Part shown: positions 28,473 through 48,115 of the stretch, in pieces
Numbering within the stretch: the first letter of the stretch is position 1
How the letters are laid out: each line of letters begins with the position of its first letter
NCBI RefSeq assembly: GCF_035918015.1
Contig: NZ_CP109132.1
Span: forward strand, 7,006,001 to 7,070,000
DNA length: 64,000 nucleotides
Direction of reading: 5' to 3'
From: Streptomyces sp. NBC_01754
Lineage (GTDB): Bacteria > Actinomycetota > Actinomycetes > Streptomycetales > Streptomycetaceae
The notes under the pieces: generated by a model
What the model saw: only the letters and a program-made list of their open reading frames with translations
Database searches by the model: none
What the model was told of the DNA's origin: nothing
Position numbers and translations under genes: made by a program

Positions 28473-29414
28473 GTGGACGAGTGCGAACGGCCGGCCGACG
28501 GCGGGAATCCCTCGGTTCCCGTTTCGGGCGGCGGGAGGCGTGCGGTCAGGAATCCGCTGGCTCCGCTTCTCCGCGTGACCGCCTATCCGGTTCTTCTGCT
28601 GGCCGTCGTCCTGGTCGGTGCGGCCGCATTGAGCCTGGGCTGGGATCCCTCGCGGGTCAGTCCCCTTTTCCTGGTCGGGACCCTCGTCTATCTCGCCGTT
28701 CTCGAGCGGCTGATCCCTTACGACCGGGACTGGCATCCAGGAAGCGACGAGTGGCGCTGGTACGGCGCCTACTTCGTGCTCACCATGGCGGCGAGCGGGC
28801 TGGCGCAACTCCTGGTCACGGCCGCCGTCGGCTGGATCGCGCCCGACGAGCCGGTCCACCACCTGGGGCTCGAGATCCCAGGAGCCCTGCTGACCGGATC
28901 GTTCGTCAGCTACGTGGTGCACCGGCTGGGGCACAGCAACCCGATCCTGTGGCGGCTGCACGGCGTGCATCACGTGCCGGGCAAGGTCAACGTCGCCAAC
29001 AACGGTGTGAACCACGTGCTGGACATCGTCCTGGCCCAGAGCCTCGTCCAACTGTCCCTGGCACTCATCGGGTTCTCGCGCCAGGCGGTGCTGGTGGTGG
29101 GCCTCTTCGTCGCGGCCCAGGGCTACTTCGTCCACGCCAACATCGACGTGCGCATCGGCCGGTTCAACCATCTGCTGGCCAGCCCCGAGCAGCACCGTCT
29201 GCACCACAGCACCGACCTGTCCGAGGCCGGCCACTACGGCTCCGACCTGTCGTGCTGGGACCACTTCTTCGGCAGCTTCACCTGGTACCCCGGACGTGAA
29301 CCGGCCTCGATCGGGCTCGTCGACCCCGCCTCGTTCCCCGGCACCGGCGAGATCCTCGCCAGCCTCCTGCACCCGTGGAGGGGCCGGCCGGAAGCCGGAC
29401 GGGGGCCCGACTGA
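28473..29414 (+). CDS. ftdA: PTM hydroxylase, sterol desaturase/fatty acid hydroxylase family
   Basis: A membrane di-iron enzyme of 313 residues with the histidine clusters of the family: HRLGHSNPILWRLHGVHH, then NNGVNH, then HRLHHSTD. Several hydrophobic helices precede and separate them. In frontalamide, HSAF and related PTM clusters the equivalent enzyme hydroxylates the ornithine-derived carbon of the tetramate. The GTG at 28473 is chosen because GGAGGG (28461-28466) lies 6 nt before it; a longer ATG start at 28392 has no such site. It is the first gene of the six-gene operon, 139 bp before the synthetase. Confidence 0.88.
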   Translation: MDECERPADGGNPSVPVSGGGRRAVRNPLAPLLRVTAYPVLLLAVVLVGAAALSLGWDPSRVSPLFLVGTLVYLAVLERLIPYDRDWHPGSDEWRWYGAYFVLTMAASGLAQLLVTAAVGWIAPDEPVHHLGLEIPGALLTGSFVSYVVHRLGHSNPILWRLHGVHHVPGKVNVANNGVNHVLDIVLAQSLVQLSLALIGFSRQAVLVVGLFVAAQGYFVHANIDVRIGRFNHLLASPEQHRLHHSTDLSEAGHYGSDLSCWDHFFGSFTWYPGREPASIGLVDPASFPGTGEILASLLHPWRGRPEAGRGPD

Positions 29415-29553
29415 CCACCGGACCCCGTGCCCGGCCGCGTCCTTCCGTGCCCGCGCCCTCCGTGCCCGCGGCCGTCTGTGCCCGCACCCTTCCGTGCCCG
29501 CACCAGCCCGCCGTATCCCTCCTGCCCCGCCACCACGACATGAGGAGTCCGAC

Positions 29554-39025
<9,472 letters not shown>

Positions 39026-39036
<11 letters not shown>

Positions 39037-40705
39037 CGGCACCGACTGGCACAGCCGTGAGCGCGCGCCGGGCACACCACCGCGCGTCATCGTCATCGGC
39101 GCGGGGATAGCCGGCCTCGCCACCGGCTGCTACGCGCAGATGAGCGGCGCCAGGACCCGGATCTTCGAGAAGCACGTGCTGCCGGGCGGCTGCTGCACCG
39201 CCTGGTCGCGCGACGGCTACCTCTTCGACTACTGCATCGAATGGCTGATCGGCACGGCACCGGGCAACGACGCCCACCGGGTGTGGCGCGAACTTGGCGC
39301 GTTCGACGGCAAGACGATGACCAGCTTCGACCTCTTCAACAAGGTCGAGGACGAGAGCGGCCGGTCGGTGACCTTCTACAACGACCCGGACCGGCTCGAA
39401 GCCCATCTGCTGGAACTCTCGCCCGCCGACTCCGCTCCCGTCCGGGCGTTCACCCGCGACCTGCGGCGGTTCACCAGGATCGATCTGTACCCGTTCCTGA
39501 CCGCGCCCCCGCTGCGCACGGTACGGGAGAGAGCGGCGCTGCTGCGCACGGTCCTGCCCGCCTTCCGGCTGTTCTGGCGTACCGCCGCGACCCCGATGCA
39601 CACCTTCGCCGACACGTTCCAGGACCCGCTCCTGCGCCGGGCCTTCCGCAACATCTTCTTCCAGGACCCGGAGGGCTTCCCGCTCCTGCCCTACCTCTTC
39701 AACATGGCCGCCGCGCACCACGGCAACGCCGGCTTCCCGCAGGGCGGTTCACTGGGTCTCGCCCGGTCCGTCGAGGAGCGCTACCTGAACCTCGGCGGTA
39801 CGGTCACCTACCGGGCCCGCGCCGAGAAGATCCTGGTGGAAGACGGCCGCGCCGTCGGCGTCGAGCTCAGGAACGGCACGCGCCACTACGCCGAGCACGT
39901 CGTCGCGGCCTGCGACGGCCACACCACCGTGTACAAGCTGCTGGGGGGCCGGTACACCGGCCCCCGGATCGAGAAGCTCTACACCGATCTGATCGAGCGT
40001 CCCGGCACCCTCTTCCCGGCGGTCGTGTCCGCCTTCGCCGGCATTCGCGGCCCGTTCGGCGAGGAGGAGGCACACAGCACCACCCATCTGCTGTCCGCGA
40101 AGGACGCGGCCGAGCTCCCCGGCGCCCTGCAGAACAGCCTGGTCGTCCAGGTGCGATCCCGCTACTCCGACGGATTCGCGCCCCCCGGCCACAGTGTCGT
40201 GCACTGCACCTACTTCAGCGACTACGCCTACTGGAAGGAGCTGCGCGCCAGGGACCGCAAGGAGTACCGGGCCCGCAAACGCCAGGTCGCCGCCTTCGTA
40301 CGCCGCTTCCTGGAGCGCCGTGCACCGGGGCTCGCCGGCCGTATCGAGCTCGTCGACGTGGCCTCACCCGCCACCACCCACCGCTACACCGGTAACCACG
40401 ACGGTTCGATCCTGGCCTGGAAGGCGTTCTCCGACGCCGACGACGTCGCGGCCCGGCTGGTGGGCAGGGACCGTATGCGGCTGCCCGGACTCGGCGGCTT
40501 CTCCATGGCCGGCCAGTGGGTCGGTATGGGCGGCCTGATCCGCGCCGCGTCCACCGGCCGCTTCGCCACCCAGTACCTCTGCCGCGAACTCGGCCTGGAG
40601 TTCCGGGCGTGGGAGAGCGACGGCGCCGAGCCCTGGCATCCGGGGAAGCTGGGTCACCTGCCCCAGCTCGACCGCTGGTCCGCACGGGAGGGAAGCGGCT
40701 CATGA
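39026..40705 (+). CDS. ftdC: PTM cyclisation FAD oxidoreductase (phytoene desaturase-like), first copy
   Basis: The 559-residue protein has an N-terminal FAD-binding loop VIVIGAGIAGLATGCYAQMSG, then LPGGCCTAWSRDGYLFDYCIEWLIG, and the C-terminal FAD motif GGFSMAGQWVGMGGLIRAASTGR of phytoene-desaturase/carotenoid-isomerase proteins. In PTM pathways two such enzymes form the first carbocyclic rings from the polyene tetramate. It overlaps the synthetase stop by 11 nt and the next gene by ATGA, which implies tightly coupled translation. It is about 45 percent similar by eye to the following paralogue, suggesting an old duplication. Confidence 0.9.
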
Positions 40706-42465
40706 CCGTCGGGAAGAGCGGGACCGGCTCCGGCACCGCCGGACCCAGAGAGACGATGATCATCATCGGGGCCGGCCTCGGCGGGCTGTCCACCGGCTGC
40801 TACGCGCGGATGAACGGCTACCGGACCCACATCCTGGAGATGCACGAACTGCCCGGCGGCTGCTGCACGGCCTGGGACCGCGGCGGTTTCACCCTCGACT
40901 GCTGCGTCAGCTGGCTCCTCGGCAGCGGCCCGGGCAACGAGATGCACCAGATCTGGCTGGAACTCGGTGCCCTGCAGGGCAAGGAGGTACGCCACTTCGA
41001 CGTGTTCAACATCGTGCGCGGCCAGGACGGCAGGGCCGTCCACTTCTACTCCGACCCGGACCGGCTGGAAGCCCACCTCATCCAGCTCTCACCGGCCGAC
41101 GCCAGGACGGTACGGAAGTTCTGCGCCCAGCTGCGCACCTTCCGCAAGGCGCTGGCCGTCTACCCCTTCCTCAAGCCCGTCGGCCTGATGGGCCGTGTGG
41201 AGCGCTGGCGGATGCTCGCCTCGTTCCTCCCCTATTTCAACGCCGTCCGGAGCACCGTCACCGTGCTGATGACCGACTTCTCGGCACGGTTCAAGGACCC
41301 CCTCCTGCGGGAGGCGTTCAACTTCATCCTGTACGAGAAGCACCCGGCCTTCCCGGTGCTCCCCTTCCACTTCCAGCTCGCCTCGCACGCCAACCTCTCG
41401 GCCGGCGTCCCCGAGGGCGGCTCGCTGGGACTGGCCGAGTCGATCGAACGCCGCTACCGCCGGCTCGGCGGCGAGGTCTCGTACAACACGAAGGTCGAGA
41501 CGGTGATCGTCGAGGACGACCGCGCGGTCGGCGTCCGGCTCAGCGACGGACGGGAACTGCGCGCGGACATCGTCGTGTCGGCCTGCGACGGATACACCAC
41601 GGCCATGAAGTTCCTCGGCGGCCGCTATCTCGACGACACCTACCGGCGCCTGTACACCCGGACCATCCACGAGCCCGGCATGGTCTTCCCCGGCTACTTC
41701 ACCCTCTTCCTCGGCCTCTCCCGGCCGTTTCCCGAGGGCGACCCCTGCACCACCTACCTCCTCGACGACGCCACGGCGGCCGAGCTCACCGGCATCCGGC
41801 ACCCGAGCATCAACGTCCAGTTCCGCAGCCGCCACTACCCGGAGCTCTCACCCAGCGGTACCACCGTCGTCTACGCCACCTACTTCTGCGACATCGCCCC
41901 GTGGCGGGACCTGGACGAAGGGCCGGAGCAGATCACCCGGACCCGCGGCGGCGAGGAACTCCACACCCTCCCCGTGCGGCACGGACGCGGCTACTACGCC
42001 GCCAAACGAAGGGCGCGGGAAACACTCGTGGACTTCCTGGAACAGCGCTTCCCCGGCATCCGCGAGGCGATCGTCGTCCGCGACGTGTCCAGCCCCCTCA
42101 CCCAGGTCCGCTACACGGGCAACTACGACGGCACGGTCCTCGGCTGGCAGCCGTTCGTGGAGAGCGGCGAGACGCTGGAGGAACTGGTCAAGGAGCAGGG
42201 CCCGGGCCTGCCCGGACTGCGGAACTTCTACCAGTCCGGCGTATGGGCCACCACCGGCGGGCTGATCCGGGCCGCCGCCGCCGGACGCCACGTCATGCAG
42301 TTCGTCTGCCGCGACGACGGCAGGCCCTTCACCGCGTCGGTGGACCGCACCGCGCCCCCGCCGACCCACCGCGTCATCCCCGTACCGGTACGCCCCGCTC
42401 CCCGGGCCGCGGAGGAGCGCACCACCAGCGCACGTCCGACAGGGAAGGCAGGAACGACACCATGA
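40702..42465 (+). CDS. ftdD: PTM cyclisation FAD oxidoreductase (phytoene desaturase-like), second copy
   Basis: The 587-residue protein is a paralogue of the previous one: MIIIGAGLGGLSTGCYARMNGY (FAD loop), ELPGGCCTAWDRGGFTLDCCVSWLLG, and NFYQSGVWATTGGLIRAAAAGRHVMQFVC near the end. About 50 Pro/Arg-rich residues follow the last FAD motif and are not part of the fold. It should act with FtdC in forming the 5-5 ring system. Its start overlaps the previous stop and its stop overlaps the ftdE start (both ATGA). Confidence 0.9.
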   Translation: MTVGKSGTGSGTAGPRETMIIIGAGLGGLSTGCYARMNGYRTHILEMHELPGGCCTAWDRGGFTLDCCVSWLLGSGPGNEMHQIWLELGALQGKEVRHFDVFNIVRGQDGRAVHFYSDPDRLEAHLIQLSPADARTVRKFCAQLRTFRKALAVYPFLKPVGLMGRVERWRMLASFLPYFNAVRSTVTVLMTDFSARFKDPLLREAFNFILYEKHPAFPVLPFHFQLASHANLSAGVPEGGSLGLAESIERRYRRLGGEVSYNTKVETVIVEDDRAVGVRLSDGRELRADIVVSACDGYTTAMKFLGGRYLDDTYRRLYTRTIHEPGMVFPGYFTLFLGLSRPFPEGDPCTTYLLDDATAAELTGIRHPSINVQFRSRHYPELSPSGTTVVYATYFCDIAPWRDLDEGPEQITRTRGGEELHTLPVRHGRGYYAAKRRARETLVDFLEQRFPGIREAIVVRDVSSPLTQVRYTGNYDGTVLGWQPFVESGETLEELVKEQGPGLPGLRNFYQSGVWATTGGLIRAAAAGRHVMQFVCRDDGRPFTASVDRTAPPPTHRVIPVPVRPAPRAAEERTTSARPTGKAGTTP

Positions 42466-43517
42466 AGATCAGCAAGTGGGTGGTCCGCGAGCACATCGAG
42501 GGCGTGCCCGACGTGCGCCGCGTCTACGAGAAGGTCGTCGAGCACCTCGACGTGGACCTGGCCCCCGACGAGATGCTCCTGCGCACGCTCTACGTCTCGG
42601 TCGACCCCTACCTCCAGGGCATCGCCCTGGACACCCCGCTCGGCGGCCACATGGGAGCCGACTCGATCATGGAGGTGATCGAGGCCGGACCGCTCGCCGC
42701 CCACCGTGCCGGCGACCTGGTCCAGGGATTCGGCGGCTGGCGCTCCCACCTGGTCAGCACGGGCGCCGCCGAACTCTGGAACACCGGTACCTTCCCCCTG
42801 GTCTTCCCCGCCTACCGCAGGCTCGACCCCGACCGTTACGACGACGCCCTGCCGCTGGCGACCGCCCTGAGCGCGATGGGCGGCCCCGGCATGACGGCCT
42901 GGGGGACCCTCACCAAGTACATGACGGTCAGGCCCGGCGACACGTTCGTGATCAGCGGCGCGTCCGGCGCGGTGGGAACGCTCGTCGGCCAGCTGGCCGC
43001 CCTCGCGGGGGCCAGGGTGATCGGCACCACGTCCTCTCCGCAGAAGGCGGACCGCCTCACCGGGCTCGGATTCCACACGGTCGTCACCTACCGGCACGGA
43101 GACAGCGCCGAGGCCGTCGGCAAGGCCCTGGCACGGGCGGCCCCGGACGGCGTCGACCGCTACTTCGACAACCTCGGCGGCACCGTCACCGACGCGGTGT
43201 TCCCGATGCTCAACGTCGGTGCCCAGGTGGCCGTGTCCTGGCAGTGGGCGACCCAGGTCGGCAACGAGGGCGTCGGGCCACGGCTCCTGCCTTACGTCAT
43301 GTTCCCGCGCGCGACCGTCCGCGGGATCTTCTCACTGGAGTGGTTCACCGAACAGAACTGGCAGGCCCTCCACACCGAACTCGGCGGCAGGATCCGGCGT
43401 GGCGAGGTCGTCTGCGACCACACCTTCCACCGCGGCTTCGACGCCATCCCCGCCGCCTACGAAAGCCTCTACCGCGACCGCACGGTCAACCGGGGCAAGG
43501 TGCTCGTCGAACTCTGA
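42462..43517 (+). CDS. ftdE: PTM ring-forming reductase (MDR family, zinc-free)
   Basis: The 351-residue protein belongs to the leukotriene-B4-dehydrogenase-like branch of the medium-chain reductases: VSVDPYLQG near the N-terminus, the NADP-binding segment VISGASGAVGTLVGQLAALAGARVIGTTSS and YFDNLGGTVTDAV. No zinc-binding cysteines are present. In ikarugamycin the equivalent enzyme (IkaC) closes a ring by reductive cyclisation; in FtdE-containing clusters it closes the six-membered ring of the 5-5-6 skeleton. The ATG overlaps the ftdD stop. Confidence 0.9.
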   Translation: MKISKWVVREHIEGVPDVRRVYEKVVEHLDVDLAPDEMLLRTLYVSVDPYLQGIALDTPLGGHMGADSIMEVIEAGPLAAHRAGDLVQGFGGWRSHLVSTGAAELWNTGTFPLVFPAYRRLDPDRYDDALPLATALSAMGGPGMTAWGTLTKYMTVRPGDTFVISGASGAVGTLVGQLAALAGARVIGTTSSPQKADRLTGLGFHTVVTYRHGDSAEAVGKALARAAPDGVDRYFDNLGGTVTDAVFPMLNVGAQVAVSWQWATQVGNEGVGPRLLPYVMFPRATVRGIFSLEWFTEQNWQALHTELGGRIRRGEVVCDHTFHRGFDAIPAAYESLYRDRTVNRGKVLVEL

Positions 43518-43578
43518 CCGCCAGCCACCTCTCGTCAGGCCCCGGACGAACGTCCCAGCGGTACGGCCAAGGAGCACA

Positions 43579-44784
43579 GTGACCACCACCCAGCACCCGA
43601 CCCCCGGTTCCGCGGCCCAGGCTCCGGTCCCGATGCACCGCCTGCGTTTCGAGGAACCGGGCCCGCCCCGCCCCACCGAGCTCCCCGACGGATCCCCGGC
43701 CTGGCTGGTCAGCCGGTACCCCGACGTCCGCCAGGTGCTCTCCGACCCCCGCTTCGGCCGGGCGCGACTGTACGGGGACGAGGCGCCCGCCCTCTTCGAC
43801 GCGCCCGGCATCGTGAACAACCCCGACCTGATGTTCAACCAGGACGGACCCGAACACCTGCGGCTGCGCCGCACCCTGCGCCGCGCCTTCACCCCGAGGG
43901 CGGTCGCCCGCTGGCGGCCGTGGATCACCGGGATCGTGCACCAGCACCTCGACGGGCTGGCCCGGCGACCACGGCCCGCCGACGTGGTGGAGTCGTTCAC
44001 CCTGCCGCTCCCGGTGGCCGTGATCAGCCGGCTGATGGGACTCGACGCCTCCGTCCGGGGACGGCTGCGGCACTGGAGCGAACACGCCTTCTCCAACGGC
44101 TCCCACGAAGGCGACGAGGTGGAGTCCGTCCTGCGGGAGTTCAGCGCGTTCGGCGCGCAACTCCTCGCGGAACGGCGACGGGCGCCCGGTGACGACCTGA
44201 TCAGCGGCCTCGTCCTCGCGGCCGACGAAGAAGGCGGCATCCCCGAGGCCCAGTTGGTGAGCCTGGTGTGCGGCCTGGTCGTCGGCGGCCACGACAGCAC
44301 GATGACCATGCTCGGCAACGGGCTGCTCTACCTCCTGGGCGAGCGCCGCGACGCCTGGCACCGGATGGGCGTCGACGAGAAGGCGGCCGGTACGGTCGCG
44401 GACCGGCTCATCCACCTCGTACCGCTGGGGGACGACCGGGGGTCGGCCCGCCACGCCTCCGCACAGGCCGAGGTCGGCGGGGTCACCATCCCGGCCGGAG
44501 CGGTCGTCCTCGCCGACTGCGGCATGGCCAACCGCGACCCGGACGTCTTCCCGAGCCGTCTGGCCGACGGTCTGTTCACCCCGCTGGAGGCGCCCACCCT
44601 CTCGTTCGGGGCGGGAGCGCACTACTGCCTCGGCGCGTGGCTGGCCCGGACGGAACTCCAGATCGCCCTGCACGGCCTGGCCGCCCGCTTCCCGGGGCTG
44701 CGCCTGGCGGAACCCGTGGACGCCGTCGCCTGGCGGACCGGAAGCACCTCCCGCAGCCCGCGGAGTCTCAGCGTGACCTGGTAG
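43579..44784 (+). CDS. ftdF: PTM cytochrome P450 with altered ExxR region
   Basis: The 401-residue P450 has a normal I-helix (VVGGHDSTMTML) and a normal haem loop, LSFGAGAHYCLGAW, with proximal ligand Cys350. The K-helix motif that should read ExxR is replaced: residues 274-284 read ADRLIHLVPLG, so the Glu and Arg positions are Arg276 and His279. Substitution of this salt-bridge motif is rare but known in other Streptomyces P450s (CYP157). PTM P450s add late oxidations such as hydroxyl, epoxide or ketone. The GTG at 43579 follows AAGGAG; a 61-nt gap separates it from ftdE. A hairpin follows the gene. Confidence 0.85.
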   Translation: MTTTQHPTPGSAAQAPVPMHRLRFEEPGPPRPTELPDGSPAWLVSRYPDVRQVLSDPRFGRARLYGDEAPALFDAPGIVNNPDLMFNQDGPEHLRLRRTLRRAFTPRAVARWRPWITGIVHQHLDGLARRPRPADVVESFTLPLPVAVISRLMGLDASVRGRLRHWSEHAFSNGSHEGDEVESVLREFSAFGAQLLAERRRAPGDDLISGLVLAADEEGGIPEAQLVSLVCGLVVGGHDSTMTMLGNGLLYLLGERRDAWHRMGVDEKAAGTVADRLIHLVPLGDDRGSARHASAQAEVGGVTIPAGAVVLADCGMANRDPDVFPSRLADGLFTPLEAPTLSFGAGAHYCLGAWLARTELQIALHGLAARFPGLRLAEPVDAVAWRTGSTSRSPRSLSVTW

Positions 44785-44795
44785 CCGGCGGGAGT

Positions 44796-44828
44796 CCCCG
44801 TGTGCCGGCGCCCGGCCGTCACACGGGG
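44796..44828. terminator. Bidirectional hairpin between the PTM and hydrogenase operons
   Basis: CCCCGTGTG (44796-44804) and CACACGGGG (44820-44828) form a perfect 9-bp stem with a 15-nt loop. The right arm covers the stop codon of the DUF6390-like gene; the left begins 12 nt after the P450 stop. It serves both tail-to-tail operons. Confidence 0.7.
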
Positions 44829-45580
44829 CCGCCCGCCCCCGGGTGTGCCCCGGCGACGGACACGGCCCCGGCCGGCGCCCACAACTGCCCGCGCTGACGC
44901 GCCTCCAGGGCCTCGACGCGGGCCGCCTGTTCCTCGGTGACCACATCGCAGACCCAGTCCCAGTGCACCGTGACCCGGTCGCCCGGCGCGAGGGCGTCGA
45001 TCAGGGTCCGGCCACCGGCCGACCAGCGCACCAGCTCCTCCCGCTCCGGTCCGGGCACCAGCGTCTCGCCGTCCCATGTCAACGGACTCGAGCGCACGGC
45101 GGCGTTGCCGCCCTCGACGCGCAGCACCCGCGCGGTACGGATACGGCACCGGTCCAGCACGCCGACGGCGGTCGGGTGACCACCCCCGCCCAGCAGGGCC
45201 GCCCACGGATACACCTCGAAGACCTGGAAGCTGTGGTGCGCCAGCGCACGCCCCGACGCCTGGCGCCAGGTACCGCCGAGCTGGCCGCGGAACCGGTCGG
45301 CCATCCGGTCCAGCAGGACCGCCGAGTCGGCCCGTTCCAGGAGCTCGTTGCCGATCCAGTAGGCCTCGACCACCCGGGCGTCGAGCGGATCGGCGATCCC
45401 GGCACGCTCCGCGAGGAACTCCAGGTAGCACCAGGCCCCCTCGAACCGCCGCGCCCGCCGCTCGATGTCCTCGGTCGCGCCCGTCCTGAGCAGCGCGGAG
45501 GCGTCTTCGGGACCGCAGTAGCCGAGCTCGTTGGGCGGATACGCGTACCGCGCGAACAAGAGCGCGCCCTCGGCGGACAT
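44819..45580 (-). CDS. DUF6390-like protein at the end of the hydrogenase operon
   Basis: The 253-residue soluble protein has no catalytic motif I recognise. Visible features are the N-terminal MSAEGALLFARYAYPPNELGYCG, the stretch HSFQVFEVYPWAALLGGGGHP, several Trp residues (VHWDWVCDVV) and an Ala/Gly-rich tail. I recall proteins of this type (DUF6390) next to actinobacterial [NiFe]-hydrogenase genes, but could not verify it here. It starts exactly one codon after the hypE stop, so it is co-transcribed with the maturation genes and may take part in assembly. Confidence 0.65.
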   Translation of the reverse strand: MSAEGALLFARYAYPPNELGYCGPEDASALLRTGATEDIERRARRFEGAWCYLEFLAERAGIADPLDARVVEAYWIGNELLERADSAVLLDRMADRFRGQLGGTWRQASGRALAHHSFQVFEVYPWAALLGGGGHPTAVGVLDRCRIRTARVLRVEGGNAAVRSSPLTWDGETLVPGPEREELVRWSAGGRTLIDALAPGDRVTVHWDWVCDVVTEEQAARVEALEARQRGQLWAPAGAVSVAGAHPGAGGPV

Positions 45581-46663
45581 TCAGCAGATCCTCGGCAGCT
45601 GCTCGCCGATGGGGAGCCCCACGACCCGGCTGCCGCCCAGCCCCGTCTTCGCCACCACCATCCCCGGGTGATCGGACACACAGGTCCCGATGCGGCACGC
45701 GGAGCGCCCCAGGGGATGGGCCCGCAGCGCCGTGAGCACCTGGTCCGCGGACTCGGAGGGCACGACCGCGACCAGTTTGCCCTCGTTGGCCACCTGAAGC
45801 GGGTCGAGCCCCAGCAGGCTGCACGCGTCCCGTACCGCCTCGGGCACGGGCAGGGCGCGCTCCACGAGTTCGATGCCGACGGAGGAGTCACGCGCGATCT
45901 CGTTGAGCGAGGCCGAGAGGCCGCCGCGGGTCGGATCGCGCAGCACGCGCAGATCCGCGCCAGTGGCGATCATGTCGGCGACCACACCGTGCAGGGGAGC
46001 GGTGTCGCTCTCGACGGCCGTACCGAACTCCAGGCCCTCCCGGCAGCTCATCACCGCCACACCGTGCACCCCGATGTCGCCACTGACGAGCACGGCGTCC
46101 CCGGGCCGCGCCCGGCGGGGGCCGATGTCGACCCCGTCCGGGACGAGACCGATACCGGAGGTGTTGAGGTAGACACCGTCGCCACTGGCACGGTCCACCA
46201 CCTTGGTGTCCCCGGTGACCAGCTGGACGCCGGCGGTCCGGGCGGCCGCGCCCACGGCCTCGGCGACCCGTCCCAGGTCGGCCAGGGGCGTGCCCTCCTG
46301 GAGGATGAAGGCGGTGGACAGGAACAGGGGCACCGCGCCGGACATCGCCAGGTCGTTGACCGTCCCGTTCACCGCGAGATCACCGATCGACCCGCCCGGG
46401 AAGAACATCGGCTTCACCACGTAGGAGTCCGTGGAGAACGCCAGCCGTGTCCCGCCCGACCCGAGGGCGAGCACGGCCGAGTCACCTAGTTCGGACGCGG
46501 CCGCCGCCCCGTACGCGGGCAGGAAGAGGTGCTCGACGAGTTCGCCCGACATCGCGCCGCCGCCACCATGGCCCATGACGACCGACCGGACGTCCCGCAG
46601 CGGTACCGGGCAGACCCATCCCTCGAAGTCGAGGTGGCCCACCTCGTGCAGGGCGTCGGTCAT
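45581..46663 (-). CDS. hypE: Hydrogenase maturation protein HypE
   Basis: HypE dehydrates the carbamoyl group received from HypF to make the cyanide ligands of the NiFe site. The 360-residue protein shows [18 protein letters not shown] near the start, the ATP-binding/AIR-synthase-like motif [20 protein letters not shown], and ends in PRIC with the C-terminal thiol that carries the carbamoyl/cyano group. The ATG at 46663 overlaps the hypD stop (ATGA). Confidence 0.95.
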   Translation of the reverse strand: MTDALHEVGHLDFEGWVCPVPLRDVRSVVMGHGGGGAMSGELVEHLFLPAYGAAAASELGDSAVLALGSGGTRLAFSTDSYVVKPMFFPGGSIGDLAVNGTVNDLAMSGAVPLFLSTAFILQEGTPLADLGRVAEAVGAAARTAGVQLVTGDTKVVDRASGDGVYLNTSGIGLVPDGVDIGPRRARPGDAVLVSGDIGVHGVAVMSCREGLEFGTAVESDTAPLHGVVADMIATGADLRVLRDPTRGGLSASLNEIARDSSVGIELVERALPVPEAVRDACSLLGLDPLQVANEGKLVAVVPSESADQVLTALRAHPLGRSACRIGTCVSDHPGMVVAKTGLGGSRVVGLPIGEQLPRIC

Positions 46664-47763
46664 GTGGCATCGACCAGTTCCAGCCGGCGGTGTGTGTAGT
46701 AGGCGGCGCACGCGCCCTCGGAGGAGACCATCGTCGCTCCGAGCGGCCTGCGGGGGGTGCACTCCTTGCCGAAGGCCGCGCACTCCTGCGGTTTGATGTG
46801 GCCCTGGAGTACTTCTCCGGACCGGCACAGCGACGACTCCGCCGTACGGATGTCCGACACGTCGAACCTCTCCTCGGCGTCGAACGCCCGGTACTTCTCT
46901 GCCAGTCGCCAGCCGCTGCGCGGAATCATCCCGATACCGCGCCAGGTGCGGTCGGTGACCTCGAAGACGTCCCGCAGCATCTCGACGGCCGGGGCGTTGC
47001 CCTCGTCGCGGACGGCGCGCGGGTAGGCGTTCTCGACCTCGTGGCGCCCCGATTCGAGCTGCCGGATCGTCCGTCTGATGCCCTCCAGGACGTCCAGCGG
47101 CTCGAACCCGGTGATCACGATCGGGACCTCGTACTTCCGGGCCAGCGGCGGGTACTCCGCCACACCCATCACGCTGCACACGTGTCCCGCGGCGAGAAAG
47201 GCCTGCACCCGGCAGGTCGGGGACTCCATGACGGCGGCGATCGCCGGCGGCACGAGGACGTGGGAGACGAGCAGTGAGAAGTTCCGTACGCCGAGGCGTG
47301 CGGCCTGGTAGACGGTCATCGCGTTGGCCGGGGCGGTCGTCTCGAAGCCGATTCCGAAGAAGACGACTTCCTTCTCCGGGTTGTCCCGGGCGATCCTGAG
47401 GGCGTCGAGCGGTGAGTACACCACCCGCACGTCCCCGCCGGCGCTCTTGACCGAGAACAGGTCCTGGCTGCTGCCCGGTACCCGGAGCATGTCGCCGAAG
47501 GAGCAGAAGACGACGTCAGGCCGGGCGGCGATGGCGAGTGCCCTGTCGATGACCTCCAGCGGTGTGACGCAGACGGGGCAGCCGGGGCCGTGGATCAGCT
47601 CGACGCGGTCCGGCAGCAGCTGGTCGAGGCCGTGCCGGATGATGGAATGGGTCTGGCCTCCGCACACCTCCATCAGGGCCCACTCGCGGGTGGTGGTCCT
47701 GTGGATCTCGTCGAGCAGCCGCTTCGCCGGCTCGGGGTCGTTGAACTCTTCGAGGTACTTCAC
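46660..47763 (-). CDS. hypD: Hydrogenase maturation protein HypD
   Basis: HypD is the iron-sulfur scaffold on which Fe(CN)2CO is built together with HypC. The 367-residue protein has the conserved [36 protein letters not shown] and the C-terminal cysteine region ([28 protein letters not shown]) that binds a 4Fe-4S cluster. The ATG overlaps the hypC stop, and its own stop overlaps hypE. Confidence 0.96.
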   Translation of the reverse strand: MKYLEEFNDPEPAKRLLDEIHRTTTREWALMEVCGGQTHSIIRHGLDQLLPDRVELIHGPGCPVCVTPLEVIDRALAIAARPDVVFCSFGDMLRVPGSSQDLFSVKSAGGDVRVVYSPLDALRIARDNPEKEVVFFGIGFETTAPANAMTVYQAARLGVRNFSLLVSHVLVPPAIAAVMESPTCRVQAFLAAGHVCSVMGVAEYPPLARKYEVPIVITGFEPLDVLEGIRRTIRQLESGRHEVENAYPRAVRDEGNAPAVEMLRDVFEVTDRTWRGIGMIPRSGWRLAEKYRAFDAEERFDVSDIRTAESSLCRSGEVLQGHIKPQECAAFGKECTPRRPLGATMVSSEGACAAYYTHRRLELVDAT

Positions 47764-48056
47764 CGGCCGGCTCCTTCGGGGAGATGCTGCTGCGGGGCGG
47801 CGACTTCCGGGACGTCGCCGAATTCCTCGGCCAGGATGCCGAGCCGTTCGAAGTTGGCCAGGGTCTCCCGTGCCGAACGCTCGTCCAGACGCTGGATGGC
47901 GAATCCGACGTGCACGATGACGTATTCGCCGATCGTCACGTCAGGGATGTACTGGAGGCACACCTCTTTGCGTACGCCGCCGAAGTCGACGTCGGCCATC
48001 AAGGTGCCGTCGACCTCGGCGGCACTGAGGACACACCCGGGAACTGCCAGACACAT
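47760..48056 (-). CDS. hypC: Hydrogenase maturation chaperone HypC
   Basis: The 98-residue protein starts MCLAVPG with the essential N-terminal Cys2 that binds the iron centre and passes it from HypD to the hydrogenase large subunit. [17 protein letters not shown] and [17 protein letters not shown] are family signatures. A second HypC module is fused to HypF just upstream in the operon (48116-50674). The ATG at 48056 is set by the invariant MC start. Confidence 0.94.
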   Translation of the reverse strand: MCLAVPGCVLSAAEVDGTLMADVDFGGVRKEVCLQYIPDVTIGEYVIVHVGFAIQRLDERSARETLANFERLGILAEEFGDVPEVAAPQQHLPEGAGR

Positions 48057-48115
48057 GGTTTCTCTTCTCTGTGGATCCCTCGGAAACCGGCCGGAGGCGG
48101 TCGGGGCCGGTGGCG

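Noticed and set aside
29296..29553. A longer N-terminus for the PTM synthetase from 29296
   Set aside because: It would overlap the end of the hydroxylase gene and add a Pro/Arg-rich segment foreign to KS domains; the ATG at 29554 has a GAGGAG site and a normal KS start.
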